Source: Dehalococcoidia bacterium
GTDB lineage: Bacteria; Chloroflexota; Dehalococcoidia; GIF9; AB-539-J10
NCBI GenBank assembly: GCA_030627025.1
Contig: DAOUSX010000039.1
Coordinates: 1 to 7,765 of the forward strand
DNA length: 7,765 nucleotides
Reading direction: 5' to 3'
The notes below the pieces were generated by a model. The model was given only the letters and a program-made list of their open reading frames with translations, made no database searches and was not told the DNA's origin. Every line of letters begins with the position of its first letter. The first letter of the stretch is position 1. The position numbers and the translations under genes are program-made. Shown here piece by piece: positions 1 through 5,740 of this stretch.

Positions 1-5
1 TAAGC

Positions 6-138
6 ACTAAATCCTAAACAAATCCGAATATCTAAATTCAAAGTTCAATTTAGTAGCCATCAGCTTTCAGCCATTGGCTAGCCGCTGACTGCTGATTACT
101 GACTGCTTTTTCACATTGTTTAGCATTTCGGATTTAGT
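6..138. repeat. Degenerate intergenic repeat with inverted ends
   Basis: This non-coding stretch downstream of the dehydrogenase gene has short inverted matches near its two ends. ACTAAATCC at 6-14 is the reverse complement of 130-138, and AAATCCGAA at 20-28 is the reverse complement of 127-135. Inside it, TAGCCA at 54-59 pairs with TGGCTA at 75-80, and CTGACTGCT occurs twice, at 85-93 and 99-107. The pattern looks like a small non-autonomous or palindromic intergenic repeat of the kind scattered through many environmental bacterial genomes. It has no coding capacity. No convincing U-tract terminator for the dehydrogenase gene is visible in it. Family assignment would need other copies from the same genome. 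Confidence 0.45.
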
Positions 139-140
139 AT

Positions 141-1334
141 TTACACTTTTAATCCCTTGAGTATATCTCTGGCGATGATATTTCTCTGGAGCTGCAAGGC
201 TAAATTGGTGGAGCTCATCGCCAATGCATTGCGGCAAAACCTTTCCATAGGTACGCCACCAACATAGGGTGGTGCATTGAAAATGTGAGCAGCATTGTCG
301 GCAACGAAGTGAATCATCTGGGTGGCGAACAATTTCACCATAGCTGCCTCTCGTTGTATTGATTGTCCCTTATCTGCTCTCCAGGCAGCTTCGTAAACCA
401 TAAGTCTGGAGGCGTGGATATTTGTAGCTATATCGCCCAGTGCTGCTTGGATGCTGGGGTGACCAGAGACAGTTTGCCCAAACGATATCCAAGTTTGAGC
501 CTGTGTGGTTGATTCCTCAAGTATCCGTTGTGCTGCTCCTACGCACCTGGCGCCCCTCATAATTCGCCTTGCCGGAAGCCATTTCTTACCAAGGTGAAAG
601 GCCTTTCCCTCTTCTCCTAGTACATTTTCGCAGGGTACTTCGCAATTATCGAAGCTCAAATAAACAGGCTCTGTCATTCCTGCTTCCCATCCTGTCTTTT
701 CCCTGCTGCCAGTAAAAGTAAATCCCGGAGTATCCTTATCTATCAGGAAACAAGTTACTCCTTCCCTCGGGTCCTTCTCAGCACTTTTTTTGCCCTGGAC
801 AAGCTTACCGAAAACCAGGGCAAAGTAATCCTTACCCCCTCTAGAGAAGGACACTTTTTTGCCACTGATTATGTAATAGCTATTCGCTTTCTCTGCCCAC
901 ATTTCCATTTCGTCAATGTCAGATGCTTCCTTTCCTGGCTCCATCAGTGCCAGGTAAGCGCATTTTTGCTTGTTAAGTACAGGCAAGAGGTATTCTTGTT
1001 TCTGCTGTTCGTTACACTCAAACAAGATTGGAGTAACATCACCAAAGTCGAAAGGAACAATCGTTTGCGCTAACTCTTCCTCAACTAAGCAATTCCCCAG
1101 AATACTTAAGCCAGCGCCACCAAGTTCTTCGGGCACGCCTATCCCCCACAAGCCCATCTCTTTGACCATCTCCATTAGTTCGTGTTCTTTTTCCTGGGGA
1201 AGATACATTTTGGCATCACTCAGGTCAGCAGCTCGCCCCAAAATGTCCCTGTCTAACGGCTTCAATTGGTTGGTAACAAAGTCCCTTACGAGGCTTTGGA
1301 CCATCTTTAAATCTTCAGGTATCTCGAAGTCCAC
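141..1334 (-). CDS. Acyl-CoA dehydrogenase family flavoprotein, possibly catalytically atypical
   Basis: The 397-residue product has the usual length and fold order of acyl-CoA dehydrogenases, FAD enzymes that form the alpha-beta double bond of acyl-CoA thioesters and pass electrons to ETF. The helical N-terminal domain covers about residues 1-120. The middle beta domain begins at the flavin-contact segment LMEPGKEASDID (130-141) and continues through ISGKK (156-160) to about 245. The C-terminal helical domain includes FGQTV (285-289) and ends in IIARDILKG. I chose the GTG at 1332-1334 because AGGAGG lies 5 nt upstream and homology starts there (VDFEIPEDL). The frame stays open to an ATG at 1511, but that extension translates repeat DNA. 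By eye the MCAD catalytic Glu position is Asn377 and the LCAD/isovaleryl-CoA dehydrogenase position is Arg256, so neither carries an acid. It may act on an unusual substrate, pair with another subunit, or have lost dehydrogenase activity. Family certain; substrate unknown. Confidence 0.9.
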   Translation of the reverse strand: MDFEIPEDLKMVQSLVRDFVTNQLKPLDRDILGRAADLSDAKMYLPQEKEHELMEMVKEMGLWGIGVPEELGGAGLSILGNCLVEEELAQTIVPFDFGDVTPILFECNEQQKQEYLLPVLNKQKCAYLALMEPGKEASDIDEMEMWAEKANSYYIISGKKVSFSRGGKDYFALVFGKLVQGKKSAEKDPREGVTCFLIDKDTPGFTFTGSREKTGWEAGMTEPVYLSFDNCEVPCENVLGEEGKAFHLGKKWLPARRIMRGARCVGAAQRILEESTTQAQTWISFGQTVSGHPSIQAALGDIATNIHASRLMVYEAAWRADKGQSIQREAAMVKLFATQMIHFVADNAAHIFNAPPYVGGVPMERFCRNALAMSSTNLALQLQRNIIARDILKGLKV

Positions 1335-1339
1335 TTGGT

Positions 1340-1345
1340 CCTCCT
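1340..1345 (-). promoter_or_regulatory. Shine-Dalgarno site fixing the dehydrogenase start
   Basis: AGGAGG on the minus strand, 5 nt before the GTG at 1332-1334, is a perfect ribosome binding site. It sits exactly between the repeat-derived DNA and the first residues that look like the family, so it decides the start in favour of GTG over the upstream ATG codons of the open frame. Confidence 0.8.
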
Positions 1346-1348
1346 GGG

Positions 1349-1504
1349 ATTGCTTCGTCGCTGATGCTCCTCGCAATGACAGAGAGAGGGGGATGCCGTG
1401 CGATAAGAAAAGGAGAGGATGCGTCGCAGTGGTATACCATGCTGATGCTCCTCGCAATGACAGAGAGAGGGGGATGCCATAATAACAAAAGGAGAGCATG
1501 CCTT
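1349..1504. repeat. Two tandem copies of a CGCAATGAC-type intergenic repeat
   Basis: A 38-bp core is exactly repeated at 1360-1397 and 1441-1478 (81 bp apart). It begins GCTGATGCTCCTCGCAATGA and ends GGGGGATGCC. Similarity continues after each core into AAAAGGAGAG-ATGC, at about 1408-1422 and 1487-1501, with a 2-bp length difference. ATTGC at 1349-1353 and GCAAT at 1373-1377 form short inverted ends around the first copy. The DNA resembles the widespread bacterial intergenic repeat family whose consensus reads roughly GATTGCTTCG...CTCCTCGCAATGAC. That family is commonly mistranslated in databases as peptides such as SLRGASATKQS, which appears here in the minus frame. A perfect palindrome TGGTATACCA lies between the copies at 1430-1439. 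There is no transposase. The repeats lie in the 5' leader of the dehydrogenase gene. Confidence 0.75.
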
Positions 1505-1525
1505 GTAGCAAATACCATTGTGGCT

Positions 1526-1555
1526 ATTTTATCTTTATTGGTAATGAATTCGCAA
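1526..1555 (-). promoter_or_regulatory. Candidate sigma70 promoter for the dehydrogenase gene
   Basis: On the minus strand, TTGCGA (1550-1555) is followed after 18 bp by TAAAAT (1526-1531); these match the -35 and -10 consensus at 4/6 and 5/6. Transcription would begin near 1518 and give a leader of roughly 185 nt that contains both repeat copies before the AGGAGG. The match is moderate and the region is AT-rich, so chance is a real alternative. Confidence 0.3.
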
Positions 1556-1599
1556 ATCGTAGACCTTAACTTGTGACTATGATAGCATTAACAATTTAA

Positions 1600-2226
1600 A
1601 TGAGCAGAATTAAGGTAATTTCCTTCGATGCTGAGGGGACGCTGGTAACTCCCGGTTTCAGCCAGGCTATCTGGCATGAAACTATACCTGCCCTTTATGC
1701 TGGGAAGAACGGTATTGAGCTTGCCCGTGCTAAGGAAATTGTTGCTCAAGAATACGATAAAGTAGGAGACCAGAGACTGGAATGGTATGATATAAAATAC
1801 TGGTTCAGATATTTCCGATTAGGTTCCGCTGAACCTGCGATTCAGCGTTGTCAGGCTAAGGTAAGCTATTACCCCGAGGTAATGGAGGTTCTTTCCTCTC
1901 TGGAAGGGCGATACAAGCTAATTGTTGCTTCAGGCACGCCGTTGGAGCTACTGGAACCCCAATTGCAGGGCATTAAAGATTATTTTGCTCGCATCTTCTC
2001 CTCGGTTTCACTATGTAAGCAGCTAAAAACACCCAAATTTTATGCCTATGTATGTGAGTTGATGAAGGTAAAACCTGGTCAAATTGTCCATGTTGGCGAC
2101 AACTGGCAATTTGATTTCGTTAATTCCAGTCAGGTAGGCATTAATGCTTTTCACCTTGATAGAGTAGGGAATAGTCAGCAGGGCTCTCTAGCTAATTTAA
2201 CCGAGCTAAAAAGCCATTTATTTTAG
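1600..2226 (+). CDS. HAD-superfamily hydrolase, first gene of the liv operon
   Basis: This 208-residue protein has all four haloacid dehalogenase-superfamily motifs. Motif I is FDAEGTL with nucleophile Asp10. Motif II is VASGT with Ser111. The motif III lysine is Lys146 (TPKF). Motif IV is VGDNWQFD with Asp167 and Asp172 for magnesium. A helical cap lies between motifs I and II, about residues 16-105, as in C1-type phosphatases and dehalogenases. The second motif I Asp, which is the general acid/base in phosphatases, is Glu12 here. That change makes simple phosphatase activity less certain; family members that are not phosphatases often vary at this site. The stop codon at 2224-2226 touches the livH ATG, so the two genes are probably translationally coupled. 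No clear Shine-Dalgarno precedes the ATG. TATGAT at 1578-1583 could be a -10 box, which would leave a very short leader. Small-molecule phosphate esters are the usual substrates of the family; the substrate here is unknown. Confidence 0.88.
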   Translation: MSRIKVISFDAEGTLVTPGFSQAIWHETIPALYAGKNGIELARAKEIVAQEYDKVGDQRLEWYDIKYWFRYFRLGSAEPAIQRCQAKVSYYPEVMEVLSSLEGRYKLIVASGTPLELLEPQLQGIKDYFARIFSSVSLCKQLKTPKFYAYVCELMKVKPGQIVHVGDNWQFDFVNSSQVGINAFHLDRVGNSQQGSLANLTELKSHLF

Positions 2227-3114
2227 ATGACAGTCAACTGGGCACAAATTTTATTCAATTCAGTGATAACCGGAAGCATTTATCTGCTTGGGGCTGTGGG
2301 GCTTAGTGTAACCTATGGGCTCTCCGGTTTTCCCAATTTTGCCCATGCTGAATTCATCACCTTGGGCGCTTTCATTGGCTATTTCGTTGCTGAGCAGCTA
2401 GGGTTAGGTTTACCAGCCGCCCTTATTGTTGCTTTCTTGGTTACCGGCATAGTGGGTTTTCTGTGTTATCGAGGCGTCTTTCAGCCGCTGGCTAAGAGGG
2501 GAGCAAGCATAATCCACCTTATGGTGGCTTCCATCGCCCTGGGCTTTATCCTCAGATATTCCATTGGCGCTGCCTGGAGTTGGCATCCCCTGTATTTCAC
2601 CACTACCTGGTCTGCCTTTGATGTCGGTCCATTGAGGGTTACTGGGCTATGGCTTTGGCTTATCTTTGTTGCTGTAGGTTTAGCATTCATTATGCATCTT
2701 ATTTTGACCCGAACCAAGATAGGCAAAGCCATTAGAGCCACTTCGAGTAACCCCGAGCTTGCCTTAGCCTCAGGCATTAATATCGACCGGGTAATCTGGA
2801 TAACGTGGTTTGTAGGCGGCGGACTGGCTGCTATTGCCGGCATATTTCGTGGTGCAGACACTCAGATTTGGCCAATGACGGGGTGGGATATCATATTGCC
2901 TATGTTTGCTGTGGCCATACTTGGTGGCATAGGTAACTTTTACGGTGCCATAGCCGCTGCTTTCGTTATCGGCCTGGCTGAAAATGTTGGAGTGGTGGCT
3001 TTGATAGCCGTGGGTCTTTCTACAGAATATCGTATGGCTATACCTTTCTTGATTTTGATAATAACTTTGATTGTGAAGCCGCAATGGTTGGCTATGTTAT
3101 TCAGGAGGGCTTGA
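2227..3114 (+). CDS. livH: Branched-chain amino acid ABC transporter permease LivH
   Basis: The 295-residue integral membrane protein is one of the two permease subunits of a hydrophobic amino acid (HAAT) importer. It is hydrophobic throughout, with about eight membrane segments, and has the family's N-terminal block (GSIYLLGAVGLSVTYGL, then the PNFAHAEFITLGAF segment). The cytoplasmic coupling loop that contacts the ATPases lies around residues 166-195 (GKAIRATSSNPELALASGIN), where Gly183-Ile-Asn corresponds to the conserved loop glycine. The last third (FAVAILGGIGNFYGAIAAAF) is also typical. Length is normal for LivH (about 290-310 residues). It begins at the base after the HAD stop codon and has only a poor ribosome site, which suggests coupling. 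It would pair with LivM downstream. The amino acid specificity cannot be read from the permease. Confidence 0.93.
   Translation: MTVNWAQILFNSVITGSIYLLGAVGLSVTYGLSGFPNFAHAEFITLGAFIGYFVAEQLGLGLPAALIVAFLVTGIVGFLCYRGVFQPLAKRGASIIHLMVASIALGFILRYSIGAAWSWHPLYFTTTWSAFDVGPLRVTGLWLWLIFVAVGLAFIMHLILTRTKIGKAIRATSSNPELALASGINIDRVIWITWFVGGGLAAIAGIFRGADTQIWPMTGWDIILPMFAVAILGGIGNFYGAIAAAFVIGLAENVGVVALIAVGLSTEYRMAIPFLILIITLIVKPQWLAMLFRRA
3103..3108 (+). promoter_or_regulatory. Strong Shine-Dalgarno site supporting a TTG start for livM
   Basis: AGGAGG lies inside the last codons of livH, 7 nt before the TTG at 3116-3118. This perfect site, and the absence of a better ATG or GTG near the homologous N-terminus, support TTG as the livM initiator. 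Confidence 0.75.
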
Positions 3115-3115
3115 T

Positions 3116-4057
3116 TTGTTACTTTACGGTCTTGACTTTCTTGTCTTTGTCGGCATCTTTGGCATAGTGGCTCTGAGCTTGAACTTAGAGTTTGGCTTTG
3201 CCGGGCTTGCCAACTTTGGCAAGGTAGCCTTTTTCCTCGTCGGCGCCTACACTTATGCTGTTCTCTCGCAAATTGGTGTGCCTTTTTATCTTTGCCTTAT
3301 CACTGCTGCCGTGATAGCAGCTGCCTTTGGTTTTGTTATTTCTCTACCCGCTTTAAGGTTAAGGGCGGACTATTTAGCTATATCGGTTTTAGCTTTTGGC
3401 GAGATATTGAGGTTGCTTATTAAAGCTGAGCATGGGATTGCGGGGGGAGTTTGGGGGATAACAGTTTCTCCGGCCATCTCCTTAGCTGGTGTCTCTTATC
3501 GCGTTGATCTGCTCGTGAATATAGGATTAGTTTACTTTTGCTTGCTTATTTGTTTTATTGTGGCTCAGTTGCTGGCTAACTCTCCTTATGGCAGGGTGAT
3601 GCGGGCGATACGGGAAGATGAGGTTGCTGCTGAAGCATTAGGTAAGGATAGGGCTAAATATAAGGCTCAAATATTTATGATAGGTTCAGCTATGGCAGGA
3701 TTAGCCGGCGGACTTTATGCACAATATCTGCAATTCATTGACCCTTACATGTTTATGCCTATGATTACCTTTACAGTGTGGATGATGGTCATTCTGGGGG
3801 GTCCAGCCAATAATTGGGGAGCATTATTGGGTGCCGGACTGGTGGAATTTTTTGATAGAGGAGCAAATTTAGCTAAGGATTATTTAGTTTTGCCTGTTGA
3901 CCCCAGCAACTTGCAATATATTCTATTTGGTGCTTTAATTATCCTTGTTTTATTCTATAGACCACAGGGCTTGTTAAAGGAAAGTCCGATAAAGACAAAG
4001 GCCTTGGAGTTGGTCAGGTATGGAAGAGGCGTTGTTAATAACAAACCAGGTAAGTAA
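3116..4057 (+). CDS. livM: Branched-chain amino acid ABC transporter permease LivM
   Basis: The 313-residue membrane protein is the second permease subunit. Diagnostic blocks are ALSLNLEFGFAGLANFGKVAFF near the N-terminus, RADYLAISVLAFGEILR (from about residue 83), and the cytoplasmic ATPase-coupling loop MRAIREDEVAAEALGKD (162-178, with the conserved Gly176). These are followed by GSAMAGLAGGLYA and the late ILGGPANNWGALLGA segment. The C-terminus ends in FYRPQGLL plus a short polar tail, as is usual. Translation starts at TTG, one base after the livH stop, behind a perfect AGGAGG. The final 38 nt of the gene also encode, in another frame, a diverged copy of the LivG N-terminus. This suggests that livM and livG once overlapped here. 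It works with LivH, LivG, LivF and the lipoprotein at 5741-6910. Confidence 0.93.
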   Translation: MLLYGLDFLVFVGIFGIVALSLNLEFGFAGLANFGKVAFFLVGAYTYAVLSQIGVPFYLCLITAAVIAAAFGFVISLPALRLRADYLAISVLAFGEILRLLIKAEHGIAGGVWGITVSPAISLAGVSYRVDLLVNIGLVYFCLLICFIVAQLLANSPYGRVMRAIREDEVAAEALGKDRAKYKAQIFMIGSAMAGLAGGLYAQYLQFIDPYMFMPMITFTVWMMVILGGPANNWGALLGAGLVEFFDRGANLAKDYLVLPVDPSNLQYILFGALIILVLFYRPQGLLKESPIKTKALELVRYGRGVVNNKPGK

Positions 4058-4103
4058 GCATTTCGGTGTTTATCTCTTCATCTTTATGTGGCCCCTTGAC
4101 TAA
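4020..4103 (+). pseudogene. Remnant or duplicate of the livG 5' end
   Basis: An ATG at 4020, overlapping the end of livM in another frame, opens a 27-codon reading frame that stops at TAA 4101-4103. Its first 16 residues (MEEALLITNQVSKHFG) match the first 16 of the real LivG (MEEALLRIREVSKHFG) at 12 positions. The underlying 48 nt match 4190-4237 at 36 positions, and several of the differences are silent (GAG/GAA, GCG/GCA, CAT/CAC, TTC/TTT). Similarity fades after about 4075. GGAG at 4006-4009, 10 nt upstream, could be its ribosome site. The simplest reading is a relic of an older livG start left by duplication or recombination. A short regulatory leader ORF is an alternative. Confidence 0.65.
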
Positions 4104-4109
4104 AGGGGC
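4091..4109 (+). other. Intercistronic GC-rich hairpin between livM and livG
   Basis: GCCCCTT (4091-4097) pairs perfectly with AAGGGGC (4103-4109) around a 5-nt loop. The stop codon of the livG-like remnant lies at the loop and the start of the right arm. No U-tract follows, so it is not a standard intrinsic terminator. An RNA-processing or stability element, or an attenuator-like structure in the 132-nt livM-livG gap, is possible. Confidence 0.45.
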
Positions 4110-4189
4110 GGTATAAATCTATACTTCTAAATTTCATTCATTTCTGCTTATAAAGTGTGAGATTCTTAGGAGAAGAGGATTAGTCGGTA

Positions 4190-4954
4190 ATGGAAGAAGC
4201 ATTGTTAAGAATAAGAGAAGTTAGCAAGCACTTTGGTGGGGTTTACGCTGTGAACGAAGTAAACCTGGACATCAGGGAAGGCGGTATTTGGGGTTTGGTA
4301 GGTCCGAATGGCAGTGGTAAGACCACTTTATTTAACACCATCCTTGGTCTTTACAAGCCTGACCATGGTGCCATTTACTTCAACGGTAAGTGTATCAGCA
4401 ATCTCGCTCCTCATGATATTTACGGGGAAGGAGTGGTGAATGCATTCCAATTACCCCGGCTTTTTAATCGAATGAATGTTCTTGATAACATGCTTGTGGC
4501 AGCTCGAGGACATCAGGGCGACAAGTGCCTACATAGCCTTTTCTGGAGAAAAAGCTGGCAGAAGCAAGAAGAGGGTCTGATTGAGGAAGCTTTAGATATT
4601 CTCAGGCTTGTGGACTTGGAGAAGTGGGCTTTTTCCCTTGCTGGCGAGCTTTCTGGTGGGCAAAGGAAGCTCCTCGAAGTTGGTAGAGGGCTTATGGCGA
4701 AGCCAAGACTTTTGCTTTTAGACGAGCCAGCAGCGGGAATAAATCCCGTGCTGGGGAAGAGCATGTTTCAAAAGCTAAAGGATTTTTCTTGTAATGGCAT
4801 AACCTTTTTCATCGTGGAACACCGCCTGGAGATATTATTCGAGTTCGCCAACTGGGTTTATGTCATGGATAGGGGAAGGATGGTGGCTCAGGGGGAACCT
4901 CATGATGTCGTAGATGCCCCTGCCTTTTATGAAGCGTATTTAGGAGAAGGGTAA
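4190..4954 (+). CDS. livG: Branched-chain amino acid ABC transporter ATPase LivG
   Basis: The 254-residue cytoplasmic ATPase matches the usual LivG length of about 255. Walker A is GPNGSGKT at 38-45, the signature is LSGGQ at 154-158, Walker B is LLLLDEP with Asp178 and Glu179, and the switch histidine is His211 (VEHR). The VVNAFQLPRLFNRMNVLDNM segment, with its Q-loop-like Gln, is typical of LivG and distinguishes it from LivF. It hydrolyses ATP as a heterodimer with LivF to power LivHM. The ATG is preceded by AGAGGA (4174-4179), 10 nt away. Unlike the tightly packed earlier genes, it is separated from livM by 132 nt containing a diverged copy of its own first codons and a hairpin. The product looks intact. 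Confidence 0.93.
   Translation: MEEALLRIREVSKHFGGVYAVNEVNLDIREGGIWGLVGPNGSGKTTLFNTILGLYKPDHGAIYFNGKCISNLAPHDIYGEGVVNAFQLPRLFNRMNVLDNMLVAARGHQGDKCLHSLFWRKSWQKQEEGLIEEALDILRLVDLEKWAFSLAGELSGGQRKLLEVGRGLMAKPRLLLLDEPAAGINPVLGKSMFQKLKDFSCNGITFFIVEHRLEILFEFANWVYVMDRGRMVAQGEPHDVVDAPAFYEAYLGEG
4942..4947 (+). promoter_or_regulatory. Shine-Dalgarno site of livF pointing to an ATA codon
   Basis: AGGAGA, inside the last codons of livG, lies 8 nt before ATA (4956-4958), the codon where the LivF N-terminus is expected. The spacing is normal for initiation. No ATG, GTG or TTG in the livF frame occurs between the in-frame stop at 4941-4943 and GTG 5028. Confidence 0.55.
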
Positions 4955-4955
4955 A

Positions 4956-5684
4956 ATAGAACCTGTCTTTGCCGTCAAAAATATCGATGCTGGCTATGGT
5001 GATGTCGTTATTGTCCATGATGTCTCTGTGAAGGTGGATGAAGGTGAGATCGTGGCTATTGTTGGTCCTAATGGCAGCGGTAAGTCAACCTTGCTCAAAA
5101 GCATTCTTGGCTTTGCCAGGTTGTTTCAGGGCAAAGTGTTTTACTATGGTAAGGACATAACTGGAATAGCTTCCGATAGGGCGGTAAGCATGGGCGCAGG
5201 TTATGTTCCTCAGATGAATAATATTTTTCCTAACCTCACTATAAGTGAAAACTTAGATATGGGAGCCTATCACAGGAAAGGAAGAGCTTCCGTGAAGGCT
5301 GGCATGAGGGAGATTTTTGAGATGTTTCCTGAGCTTGAGGTGAGGAAAAATGCTTTGGCGGAGAATTTAAGCGGTGGTGAAAGGCAGATGTTAGCCATAG
5401 CCAGAGCTATGATGGCACAGCCCAAAGTTCTATTGCTTGATGAGCCGTTGGCTTCCTTGTCTCCTAAGCCGGTTTCAGTCATCTTATCCAAACTAGAAAA
5501 GATAAGGGAGACAGGCACAGCTATAATAATAGTGGAACAAAGTGTTAAGAAAGCTTTAAGTGTCTCCAGTCGAGGTTATGTACTGGTTGAGGGCGCCTGT
5601 GCTATGGAAGGTGAAGCTAATTCTCTATTTGCTGAGGAATCTTCGAAGCAGCGATATTTAGGTTTAGAGGCTAAAGGGTATTGA
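4956..5684 (+). CDS. livF: Branched-chain amino acid ABC transporter ATPase LivF, with a non-canonical or lost start codon
   Basis: This is the second ATPase of the importer, 242 residues if read from ATA 4956. The typical LivF N-terminus (FAVKNIDAGYGDVVIVHDVS) with its adenine-stacking Tyr14 lies in frame, but no ATG, GTG or TTG precedes it. The first usual start is GTG 5028, which would give 218 residues and remove the first strand and the A-loop. ATA 4956 lies 1 nt after the livG stop, behind AGGAGA, and is one base from ATG, so I take it as the start or as a mutated or misread ATG. Walker A is GPNGSGKS (37-44), the signature is LSGGE (138-142), and Walker B ends at Asp162-Glu163. The switch residue is Gln195 (VEQS), normal for LivF, which usually has VEQN. 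The rest of the protein is intact. The stop codon lies within the -35 box of the next gene's promoter. Confidence 0.85.
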   Translation: MEPVFAVKNIDAGYGDVVIVHDVSVKVDEGEIVAIVGPNGSGKSTLLKSILGFARLFQGKVFYYGKDITGIASDRAVSMGAGYVPQMNNIFPNLTISENLDMGAYHRKGRASVKAGMREIFEMFPELEVRKNALAENLSGGERQMLAIARAMMAQPKVLLLDEPLASLSPKPVSVILSKLEKIRETGTAIIIVEQSVKKALSVSSRGYVLVEGACAMEGEANSLFAEESSKQRYLGLEAKGY

Positions 5685-5709
5685 CACAGATTCAGCCTCT
5701 CGGCATAAT
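5681..5709 (+). promoter_or_regulatory. Strong sigma70-type promoter for the binding-protein gene
   Basis: A perfect -35 hexamer TTGACA (5681-5686) is followed after exactly 17 bp by CATAAT (5704-5709), a 5/6 match to the -10 consensus. Its TGA (5682-5684) is also the livF stop codon. Transcription would begin near 5716, giving a leader of about 25 nt that contains the ribosome site (GGGGGTG, 5730-5736). It would raise expression of the lipoprotein above that of the upstream operon. Confidence 0.6.
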
Positions 5710-5740
5710 TAGCAACTACGTATTTGAAAGGGGGTGAAAT

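Noticed and set aside
1360..1478. Two spaced identical 38-bp repeats as a mini CRISPR
   Set aside because: There are only two copies, similarity continues into the spacer, there are no cas genes, and the sequence matches a known style of dispersed intergenic repeat.
970..1482. Open reading frame of 170 codons on the + strand
   Set aside because: It is antisense to the well-supported dehydrogenase gene and its end runs through the repeats; no recognisable domain.
1335..1511. N-terminal extension of the dehydrogenase to the ATG at 1511
   Set aside because: It translates two copies of an intergenic repeat, and a perfect AGGAGG plus the homology start point to the GTG at 1332-1334.
2481..3084. 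Antisense reading frames inside livH
   Set aside because: They are shadows of a clearly conserved membrane protein gene, with no domains and no ribosome sites of note.
4112..4154. TATAAA sequences before livG as a promoter
   Set aside because: No acceptable -35 hexamer lies at the right distance; TTGACT at 4096 is only 10 bp from the first TATAAA, and the second has only a 3/6 match.
5532..5543. Missing switch histidine in LivF (Gln195)
   Set aside because: VEQ in place of VEH is normal for LivF-type ATPases, so it is not a defect.
5028..5684. GTG 5028 as the livF start
   Set aside because: It would remove the first beta strand and the A-loop tyrosine, which are present in frame upstream, and no Shine-Dalgarno lies at a suitable distance.
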